A DNA stretch of 35,527 bases from an uncultured Bacilli bacterium (GTDB lineage: Bacteria > Bacillota_I > Bacilli_A > RFN20 > CAG-826). The notes beneath the pieces are model-generated. The model was not told where the DNA came from. It did not search any database and was given only the letters and a program-made list of their open reading frames with translations. A program made the translations under genes and the position numbers. Shown here in pieces: positions 16,133-23,597 of the stretch (the stretch's first letter is position 1; each line of letters starts with the position of its first letter). The stretch spans positions 1 through 35,527 of the forward strand of contig CALVXK010000011.1 of assembly GCA_944369075.1 (NCBI GenBank). Reading direction: 5' to 3'.

Positions 16133-17305
16133 TTAAAGTTTATTAACTTCAATATTACCATTAAGCATTACTAGTAATACATGAGAATCATAACTTAATG
16201 GATCTTTAGAATAAATAACAATATCAGCATCTTTACCTTCTTTAATAGAACCTACAATATGATCTAGTCCTACTATTTTAGCAGCATTAATAGTATTAGC
16301 TTTTAAAGCTTCTAAATAGTCTAATCCAGCTTTAACAAATAAACCTGTTTGAGCTAAAGTTGTATCTAAAGTAATAACTGGATGATCTGTCATAAAAGCA
16401 AAAGGAATATTAAATTCATGTAATACTTTTGCAGAAACAAAAGATTTTGCTTTTAATTCATATTTAGATTTTTTGCCTAATGTTGGTCCTAAAATACATT
16501 TAACTTTATGTTCTTTTAAAAATTCTGGTATTAAATAACCTTCGGTTGCATGTTCAATTGTATAATCTAAATTAAATTCTTCACTAATTTTAACAGCAGT
16601 AACTATATCATCAGCTTGATGAGCATGAATTTTAACTTTAAGCCCTTCAAATACTCTTTTAAGTGATTCCCATTTTTGATTATAAGTAGGTTTACTTACA
16701 TCTTTTCCTTCAGCAATATCTTTATAATATTTGTCCCATGTTTCTTTATATATTTTTGCTTCTTTTAAAGCATTTCTTAAAATAGCAGCATTAGCCATTC
16801 TAGTTGAAGGACCTTTATCTTTATAGCATCTTTTTGGATTTTCTCCTAAAGCCATTTTCATGGCTAATTCTTCTTTTATTAACATATCAAAAACAGTTTT
16901 ACCTTTAGTTTTTAAGGCACAGAAAGTTCCTCCAATAATATTAGCACTTCCTGGACCGGTACAAACTGTAGTAACACCATTTTCTAAAGCTTCTTTAAAA
17001 CTTTCATCATGAGGTTTAATTGATTCAATGCCTTTTAATTCAGGAGTTATAGGGTTAGTAATTTCATTAGTATCTTCTCCTGCCCAGCCATAAACTTGTT
17101 CCATCATACCAATATGGCAGTGTGGATCAACAATTCCTGGCATTACAAATAAGTTTTTAACATCTATAACACTAGCTTCACTATATTTTAAACTTAAATC
17201 TTCTTTACTTACTTCTACTATCTTTTTTCCTTCTATTGCAATAGAACCAAGTTCATTATTTATTTCTTCCATTGTCCATAAATTAGCATTTTTAATTACA
17301 ATCAT
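16133..17305 (-). CDS. Amidohydrolase-superfamily metal-dependent hydrolase
   Basis: A 390-residue protein of the imidazolonepropionase/dihydroorotase-like type. The metal site is visible: D-P-H-C-H (His62, His64) after the M-P-G-I-V-D entry strand, then K-I-H-A-H-Q and I-E-H-A-T-E-G His residues, and the catalytic Asp in F-M-T-D-H-P. The C-terminus has the composite-domain pattern G-S-I-K-E-G-K-D-A-D-I-V-I-Y. Such enzymes hydrolyse cyclic amides or related bonds in the cytosol. The substrate cannot be read from sequence. GAGGA precedes the ATG. It is an isolated gene between the accessory region and the second AAA+ ATPase. Confidence 0.88.
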   Translation of the reverse strand: MIVIKNANLWTMEEINNELGSIAIEGKKIVEVSKEDLSLKYSEASVIDVKNLFVMPGIVDPHCHIGMMEQVYGWAGEDTNEITNPITPELKGIESIKPHDESFKEALENGVTTVCTGPGSANIIGGTFCALKTKGKTVFDMLIKEELAMKMALGENPKRCYKDKGPSTRMANAAILRNALKEAKIYKETWDKYYKDIAEGKDVSKPTYNQKWESLKRVFEGLKVKIHAHQADDIVTAVKISEEFNLDYTIEHATEGYLIPEFLKEHKVKCILGPTLGKKSKYELKAKSFVSAKVLHEFNIPFAFMTDHPVITLDTTLAQTGLFVKAGLDYLEALKANTINAAKIVGLDHIVGSIKEGKDADIVIYSKDPLSYDSHVLLVMLNGNIEVNKL

Positions 17306-17453
17306 ATTTATTTATCCTCTTTTTTTAAATTAACTTAAATTATACTAGGCATATTTATTCTTTGTTCTATAAATAATATGAAATACTAATTTCATATTAA
17401 TAAAAAAATAAATAACATTATAAAACTATAGCAATAAATATATCTTATTCATG

Positions 17454-17501
17454 AGTTAATGATACTTTTTTACTGTTTTACTTAAAAAAGTATCATTAAC
17501 T
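17454..17501. repeat. Palindrome A: 18-bp stem, 12-nt loop
   Basis: AGTTAATGATACTTTTTT (17454-17471) is exactly inverted at 17484-17501. It abuts the stop codon of the AAA+ ATPase gene (17503). The same 18-bp arms with a different 12-nt loop occur at 18812-18859 on the other side of that gene. T and A runs sit beside the loop, not after the stem, so this is not a standard terminator. Confidence 0.85.
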
Positions 17502-17502
17502 A

Positions 17503-18768
17503 CTAATCAAAATCTTTATTTTCTAATAGAAAATTAATTAGATTATCATGAATTATACCGTTTCTTTTTTCTAATAAAGAATCTAAGGTTAAAACATATT
17601 TAGGGTAGTTATCTTTAATATTTTCTAAAGGACGATATTCTCTTTCTTCAACTAAAGAATTACCTTTTTCATCATAAATTCCATTATCGATTGTTCTAGA
17701 AACTTGAACATAGGCATAAGAAGAATTAGCTCTATTATGAAGAATAAAATCTACTTCTAACTTATTAAATTTACCAATTGATACATCATAACCTTTACTT
17801 AAAGCATAATTATAGACAATGTTTTCTAAAACTGGTCCATAATTAATTTTTTGATTAGTATTTCTTAAAAAATAAAAACTTAAATCGGTTAAATAATATT
17901 TTTCTTCACCAGATAAAGATTTTTTACTTTTAAGATCAAATCTAGAACATCTTGAAATTATTTTAGCATTTTCTAAAATGCTTAAATAATTATAGATAGT
18001 ATTTTTACTTATATTTTTCTTATTTATTTTTGATAAGTAGGACGATAAAGAATTAATAGAAGTTCTTGATCCAAAATTATTAATGATATAAGTTTCAACT
18101 TGTTTAAATAATGCTTTATTTCTAATCTTTTTGTTTCTTTTTATATCTTTTTCAAATATTTCATTAACAATACTTTCAACATAAATCCTTTTAGATTCAA
18201 TATCATCAAAAGATATAGTTAAAGGAAAACCACCTTCTAAAATATAATTTGTAAATTCCTTATTAATATCACTTGAAATATTTTTTGAATAAAACTTCTT
18301 CATCTCGATATATTCATAAAAAGATAAAGTATTAATCTTAAATTCAACATATCTTCCAGTAAGTTTAGTTACTAGTTCTCCTGAAAGCATATAAGAATTA
18401 GAACCAGTTATAAAAATAGAATAGTCATTTTCTTCTCTATAAGCATTAACTAGAAGTTCAAAATCTTTAACATTTTGAACTTCATCAATAAATAAATATT
18501 TAATACCTTCTTTATTTTTAAAGTAATTATCAATTATTTCTTCTAATTTAGATATTGTTTTTACACCAATATAAGGTCTTTTATCTAAATTTAAATATAA
18601 GATATTATCTTTATTAATATTATTAGTTAAAAGCTCTTCAACAATTAATTCCATTATTGAAGACTTTCCTGATCTTCTAACTCCACTAAGTACTTTTATT
18701 AATGATGTAACATTAATAAAAGGTCTAATTTTCTTTAAATATAATTCTCTTTTATATAAATTTAACAT
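17503..18768 (-). CDS. AAA+ ATPase with DUF4143-type C-terminus (second copy)
   Basis: This is a 421-residue protein. Walker A G-V-R-R-S-G-K-S-S is at 29-37 and Walker B Y-L-F-I-D-E-V-Q at 91-98, followed by sensor I-T-G-S-N-S-Y. The C-terminal region has L-E-V-D-F-I-L and Y-V-Q-V-S-R, a nuclease-like D...Q-x-S arrangement in which the usual E-x-K is changed to Q-x-S, so nuclease chemistry is doubtful. It is only distantly similar to the ATPase at 8530. AAAGGT precedes the ATG. TATAAT lies about 30 bases upstream, with its -35 region inside palindrome B. The gene is bracketed by two identical palindromes and stands alone, which is suggestive of a mobile or self-regulated unit. Confidence 0.85.
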   Translation of the reverse strand: MLNLYKRELYLKKIRPFINVTSLIKVLSGVRRSGKSSIMELIVEELLTNNINKDNILYLNLDKRPYIGVKTISKLEEIIDNYFKNKEGIKYLFIDEVQNVKDFELLVNAYREENDYSIFITGSNSYMLSGELVTKLTGRYVEFKINTLSFYEYIEMKKFYSKNISSDINKEFTNYILEGGFPLTISFDDIESKRIYVESIVNEIFEKDIKRNKKIRNKALFKQVETYIINNFGSRTSINSLSSYLSKINKKNISKNTIYNYLSILENAKIISRCSRFDLKSKKSLSGEEKYYLTDLSFYFLRNTNQKINYGPVLENIVYNYALSKGYDVSIGKFNKLEVDFILHNRANSSYAYVQVSRTIDNGIYDEKGNSLVEEREYRPLENIKDNYPKYVLTLDSLLEKRNGIIHDNLINFLLENKDFD

Positions 18769-18811
18769 ATTAGATACCTTTATTTATAACTTAATTATAC
18801 TCTAATTATTG

Positions 18812-18859
18812 AGTTAATGATACTTTTTTAACAAAATAATCAAAAAAGTATCATTAACT
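18812..18859. repeat. Palindrome B: same 18-bp arms as palindrome A
   Basis: AGTTAATGATACTTTTTT (18812-18829) and its exact inverse (18842-18859) enclose a 12-nt loop that differs from that of palindrome A. It lies between the P-type ATPase stop and the AAA+ ATPase start, overlapping the probable -35 region of the AAA+ gene. A 12-bp half site GTTAATGATACT also occurs at 21886-21897. Confidence 0.85.
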
Positions 18860-18930
18860 AATATATTTCCTTTTATATAAATTAATTATTTTTATTCTTT
18901 AGTTAAGTTAAAAGAATAACTTAATAACTA

Positions 18931-21795
18931 CTATAAAAGTCTACCATATTTCTTTTTATATACGTATTTAGCAACAAAAGTAAGTAAAGAATAAATTAAG
19001 ATAAATAGAACTAAGAAAGCAATAAATAAAGGATCAATAGAGATTAAATCAAAGAATGTATTAACTCCAGGAATAAAGATTACAAGTATTCCAATTAAAC
19101 AAGAAATTATAATACCTAAAGTTAATGTTAATGATGGGAATGATTTAATAAATGGTAATTTTTCAGTTCTAAGGAATCCATAGACAACATTTTGAGTAAT
19201 TAATGATTCTAAGAAGAATCCTGTTTGGAAAATCATCATGAATTTAACATAATTTGGATCTGTTACACTCCAATTAAAGTTAAATGAACTTCCAACCATC
19301 ATTGGGCAAATTAAATACATAAGTAAAGCAAAAGTCATCATATCAACTAAAGATGATATTGGTCCAAAAGTAAACATGAAGTCTCTAATTTGTTTAGTAT
19401 CAAAGTTTAATGGTTTTTTAAGTTGTTCTTCATCTACTTTATCAAAAGGAATTAATGAACAAGATACATCAGTAATTAAATCTAACATAATAATATGTAA
19501 AGCTTTCATTGGTATAAAAGGAATCCAAATAGCACCAATACATTGAGAGATCATATTACCAAAATTAGATGATGTTTGACCTTTTAAATATTTCATCATA
19601 TTAATATATGATTTTCTTCCTTCAATAATTCCATCTTTAAGTACTTCTAAATTTTCTTCAGTTAGAATAACGTCAGATGCTTCTTTTGCAATATCGGTTC
19701 CTTCTTTAAAAGAAATACCAACATCTGCAAGTTTTAAAGAAGGTGCATCATTAATTCCATCTCCCATAAATCCTACAGTATGGTTATATTTATTTTCTTT
19801 TAATGCTTTAATGATTCGATATTTATCATCTGGAGTTAACTTATAAAATAAATTATATTTTTCGACTTCTTCTTTTAAAGATTCATCATCTATTTTAGCT
19901 AAGTCTTCACTACTTAAAGTTTTAACATCGTTTAATAATTTAGAAGCTACATTATAAGAAGCTTCTAAATTATCACCTGTTAAAACTTTAATGTTTACTC
20001 CATATTCTAGTAAAGAAGAGATAGCTTCTTTAGCATTCTTTTTAATTTTATCTTCAAAAGAAAGATATCCGATAAATGTAAGATTAGATTCATCGTTTAA
20101 ACTAATAGTATTTATCTTACTATCTTCATATTCTTTAATTCCTAATAGTATTACTCTTTTACCTTTAGATTCTTCTTCTTTTACTTTAGTTAATATTTTT
20201 TCTTTTAAAGAATCAGTAATATCAACAATATTATTATCTAGCTTTACTTTAGATATTACTTCCATCATCTTAGATGATTGACCTTTAGTAATTAAAATAA
20301 CTTTATTAGTATCATTCTCTTTTACTAATATCGATAATCTTTTTCTTATAAAATCAAATGGTATTTCATCTAACTTAAAGTAGTTAGATGAAATATCTAA
20401 TATGTTCTCTAAATGTATATTATTTTCATTTACATAACTAATTAATGCTTTATCTATAGATGATTTAATGCCACTTTGAAAGTAAGAATTTAGATAACAT
20501 AATTTAACTATATCTAAATTATCATAGTTATTATTAATATCAAAATATTCATCTAATTTAGATTCTAGTTCAGTTAATGTACCAGTTTTATCAGTACATA
20601 ATATATCCATTGCTCCAAAATTTTGAATAGTATTAATATCTTTAACTATTACTTTCTTTTTTGACATATTATATGCCCCTTTAGCAAGATTAGAAGCTAC
20701 TTGCATTGGAAGAAGAGATGGTACTAAACCAATCGCAACACTTAAAGCAAAAACAAAACCTTCAATCCATCTAGATAGATCTAAAGGATTGCCAACAATT
20801 AACCCACTACTTGTAAAATGTATTCCAAATCCATCAAGTAAAAAGACTAAAGGAAACATAATAAGTAAGAAAGATAAAAGCATCTTTGATACACTACTAA
20901 TTCCTTTTTCAAATGGGGTCTTTTCTTTTTTAGTAACTACTTTTTTAGCTAAACTACCAAAGATTGTATTTTCGCCAACACTAATAACTATTCCTAAAGC
21001 ATATCCACTAATAACACTACTTCCACGATAAACAATATTTTTTAAATCAAAGATTGATTTCTTACTTAAATCGCCTTCTTCTTTACTAGCATGTTTTTCT
21101 TTAGCTTCATTTTCTCCAGTTAAAGCTACTTGGTTAACAAATAAATCTTTTGATTCAATTATTTTAATATCACTTGGAAGCATATCCCCAGCACTAAGAT
21201 AAACTAGATCATTTTTAACAATTTCTTTATTTGGTACTTCTACTTTCTTAGATCCTCTAAGTAAAGTAGAAGTATTCTCACTAAGTTTATTTAAGGCTTT
21301 AGCACTTCTTTTGGATTTAACACTTTGATAAAAAGATACTCCTCCGCTAAGTAAGATAATAATAAGTAAGATTAATGGAGTAAAATACCAAGTATTTTTT
21401 TCTTCAATTGATGAAGGAAAAAAGTAAGAAACTACTCCTGATATACTTCCTACTACTAATAAAATTAAAGTAAATGGAGTAAAGAAAGACTTAAGTAAAG
21501 TTAACATTAAAGAATCTTCTTTAACTTTACTTAATTCGTTACTTCCATATTTAATTCTTTGTGTTTCAACACAAGATTCATCTAAACCTTTAGATGAATC
21601 AATGTTAACTTTACTTAAATACTCTTTAGGAGTTAACTTAGCGCAATCAAGAATATAAGTATTTCGTTCATTATTTATTTTTGACTCCAATAAGTTAACT
21701 TCTTTAGATTTTACATTCTTATTTAACTTTTTATCATTATTCATATGATTAGTTAATGATAAATCATCATATCTTTTATTTCTTTTGATTTTCAT
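18931..21795 (-). CDS. MgtA-like P-type ATPase (probable Mg2+ transporter)
   Basis: A 954-residue P-type ATPase. Phosphorylation site D-K-T-G-T is at about 402, the actuator loop L-T-G-E-N-E-A at about 225, and the hinge G-D-G-I-N-D-A-P near 675. Sequences around the catalytic site (D-I-N-T-I-Q-N-F-G-A-M-D-I-L-C-T) and a C-terminal membrane block match the P3B MgtA/MgtB group, which imports Mg2+ across the plasma membrane. An unusual point is that the M4 motif reads V-P-S-L-L-P-M, where MgtA has P-E-M-L-P-M, so the acidic M4 residue is absent. AGGAGG precedes the ATG. No M-box-like leader is evident upstream; the 5' region holds only a GTTAATGATACT half site. Specificity for Mg2+ is thus likely but not certain. 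Confidence 0.88.
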   Translation of the reverse strand: MKIKRNKRYDDLSLTNHMNNDKKLNKNVKSKEVNLLESKINNERNTYILDCAKLTPKEYLSKVNIDSSKGLDESCVETQRIKYGSNELSKVKEDSLMLTLLKSFFTPFTLILLVVGSISGVVSYFFPSSIEEKNTWYFTPLILLIIILLSGGVSFYQSVKSKRSAKALNKLSENTSTLLRGSKKVEVPNKEIVKNDLVYLSAGDMLPSDIKIIESKDLFVNQVALTGENEAKEKHASKEEGDLSKKSIFDLKNIVYRGSSVISGYALGIVISVGENTIFGSLAKKVVTKKEKTPFEKGISSVSKMLLSFLLIMFPLVFLLDGFGIHFTSSGLIVGNPLDLSRWIEGFVFALSVAIGLVPSLLPMQVASNLAKGAYNMSKKKVIVKDINTIQNFGAMDILCTDKTGTLTELESKLDEYFDINNNYDNLDIVKLCYLNSYFQSGIKSSIDKALISYVNENNIHLENILDISSNYFKLDEIPFDFIRKRLSILVKENDTNKVILITKGQSSKMMEVISKVKLDNNIVDITDSLKEKILTKVKEEESKGKRVILLGIKEYEDSKINTISLNDESNLTFIGYLSFEDKIKKNAKEAISSLLEYGVNIKVLTGDNLEASYNVASKLLNDVKTLSSEDLAKIDDESLKEEVEKYNLFYKLTPDDKYRIIKALKENKYNHTVGFMGDGINDAPSLKLADVGISFKEGTDIAKEASDVILTEENLEVLKDGIIEGRKSYINMMKYLKGQTSSNFGNMISQCIGAIWIPFIPMKALHIIMLDLITDVSCSLIPFDKVDEEQLKKPLNFDTKQIRDFMFTFGPISSLVDMMTFALLMYLICPMMVGSSFNFNWSVTDPNYVKFMMIFQTGFFLESLITQNVVYGFLRTEKLPFIKSFPSLTLTLGIIISCLIGILVIFIPGVNTFFDLISIDPLFIAFLVLFILIYSLLTFVAKYVYKKKYGRLL

Positions 21796-21974
21796 ATAAT
21801 ATGACCTCCTATAAATTAAACATATAAAAGTAACAATATAAATATATTTAATAATACTTATCTAAACTATGTTAACTTTTACCTCGTTAATGATACTAGA
21901 TTAACATTAAAATTCAAAGAAAAAGATAATAATATATTCTAAAAAGAGTAATTAAATTTAATACGTAATATTTA

Positions 21975-22012
21975 AAAATCAGGATGATATTAACTATTAA
22001 TCATCCTGATTT
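21975..22012 (-). terminator. Terminator after the polytopic membrane protein gene
   Basis: AAATCAGGATGAT pairs perfectly with ATCATCCTGATTT around ATTAACTATTA. On the reverse strand it is followed by TTTTTAAAT. It lies directly after the stop at 22015. Confidence 0.85.
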
Positions 22013-22014
22013 AA

Positions 22015-23136
22015 TTAATTATTTATTTCTTTTTTCTTATTTAACAATAAGGAAATAACAAATAAGATTAATGATAAGAATAAATCAATATAAACTATAA
22101 TATAGTTATCTATACCTACTAAAGTTAAATAAGAATAACTAGTTAATGTTACATTAGATATTGGATATATAATAAAATTAATTAATAGATATAAATAAGA
22201 TAAAAAGAATAATACTAATGAAGATAATATAAAATTAAATACTTTCTTACTTACTTCATCTTTATTAACTAATATATAAATAAAGAAACCTAAATTAATA
22301 AGTAAGAAGAATGTAGGTACTATAATAAATGTAGCAAAAGAGATAAATACTTTTACATTATATAAACAATTTAAATTAATAATAAAAAGATATAAGAAAT
22401 AAGTAAGTAAGAATAAAGAATAAACACACATAACTTTAGATTCATATGTTTTATCTTTAATCTTTTTATTATTAATTAATATTACTTCTTCTTTATTAAT
22501 TCTTTCTACGATTAAGAAATAATTATTAAGTATCGCTAAATCAGATAAGAATACATTTAAAGAATGTTCTTTATCTAAATATTTATATAAATGATAATGA
22601 TTAAGTCTAAGATAACATCCAAGTGTTTTAGAATCATAATAATCTAACTTCTTAAATTTAATGTATGAAGTAGCAAGTACTATTGTTAAAACTAAAGAAT
22701 AGATAGTTACAAAATCAATACTAAAACTAGCTAAACCAATACCTGAACTAGTAGTTATATTAGTAAAAACATATACAAATGGAAAGATATAGTTAAATGT
22801 TCTAGAAGTTGGTTCATCATAAATATTATTAGTTAATAATATAATTAAAGCATAAATAACTGTTAATATTGAACAGATAAAGAATAAGGTTGAACTAATA
22901 ATATCACTCTTTCTTTTAGATTTAATTGTTACCAAATTATAGATAAAAAATACTAAGTTAACTAGTAATAGGCCTGTTAAAGAATAAAAACCATAATCTC
23001 CAACAATATGATAAAAATCACTATTTAAACCAACGATTGCAAATAATAAATAGAATAATAAATTAATTCCAAGTTGAATAACAATATATTTATTAGTAGC
23101 TAGGAATAATCTTCCTTTCATTAATTTATCTAGCAT
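22015..23136 (-). CDS. Polytopic membrane protein of unknown function
   Basis: A 373-residue protein with about eight hydrophobic segments: four in residues 20-170, a hydrophilic cytosol-like stretch at about 175-240 (Y-D-S-K-T-L-G-C-Y-L-R ... E-V-I-L-I-N), and further helices to residue 365. No family motif is recognised. It ends in a basic tail (N-K-K-K-E). AAGGAG precedes the start. It forms its own transcription unit with a strong terminator downstream and a long 460-bp leader region upstream. A transporter or sensor role would be speculation. Confidence 0.75.
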   Translation of the reverse strand: MLDKLMKGRLFLATNKYIVIQLGINLLFYLLFAIVGLNSDFYHIVGDYGFYSLTGLLLVNLVFFIYNLVTIKSKRKSDIISSTLFFICSILTVIYALIILLTNNIYDEPTSRTFNYIFPFVYVFTNITTSSGIGLASFSIDFVTIYSLVLTIVLATSYIKFKKLDYYDSKTLGCYLRLNHYHLYKYLDKEHSLNVFLSDLAILNNYFLIVERINKEEVILINNKKIKDKTYESKVMCVYSLFLLTYFLYLFIINLNCLYNVKVFISFATFIIVPTFFLLINLGFFIYILVNKDEVSKKVFNFILSSLVLFFLSYLYLLINFIIYPISNVTLTSYSYLTLVGIDNYIIVYIDLFLSLILFVISLLLNKKKEINN

Positions 23137-23534
23137 ATTTTATAAACTCCTTCTACTTATAAGAACAATATTTATTTTTAATTAAATCAATTAAAAATAT
23201 AGCCATTAAATTCCTTAATGTCATTTTGATTTGTTAAGCTTAATCTTATATATAGATAGAGCCTTGTAAAGAACTCTAAGATTCATATAATGTAATTACC
23301 TCCGAAATTATCATAAAGTAAGGCTATAGCTCACTACTTATCAAAATCAATGACATCTATCATATCTAGATTGCTTTAGGTAAAGTATCAATGAGTCGTA
23401 GTAGTAACTTTTTATAGGAATATTATACTCCTCATAAATAAATAAATATAATTCTTTTTTTAGTTTTTTAAGTAAAGGCATAGCGTTTGGATAAATAGGC
23501 TTTAATATTTAAGATATCTCTAAGAATATAAAAA
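23137..23534. other. Long intergenic region with possible structured leader
   Basis: No conserved gene is seen. On the reverse strand, GGAGG (23299-23303 region) precedes a 21-codon ORF (ATG at 23286, TGA at 23221) rich in Lys and Leu. Flanking segments AGCCTT (23260s) and AAGGCT (23320s) are complementary and would enclose the ribosome binding site. Further down, CATTAA...TTAATG can pair before an AT-rich tract. This could be a leader peptide or attenuator for the membrane protein gene, or simply AT-rich noise. Confidence 0.3.
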
Positions 23535-23567
23535 TAGCCTTCTGTAACTAAAGTTTACAGAAGGCTA
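23535..23567 (-). terminator. Terminator after the second large lipoprotein gene
   Basis: TAGCCTTCTGTAA and TTACAGAAGGCTA form a perfect 13-bp stem with a 7-nt loop. On the reverse strand it runs into a T-rich tract. It lies 31 bp after the stop at 23598. Confidence 0.9.
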
Positions 23568-23597
23568 ATAATAGTAACAATAGTTTAATTAATATAA

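Noticed and set aside
17454..17501. Ordinary rho-independent terminator for the AAA+ ATPase gene
   Set aside because: The T/A runs are next to the loop within the stem and no T-run follows; the same stem also sits upstream of the gene.
21796..21974. M-box (ykoK) Mg2+ riboswitch ahead of the MgtA-like gene
   Set aside because: The region is short and AT-rich and shows none of the conserved G-rich M-box segments.
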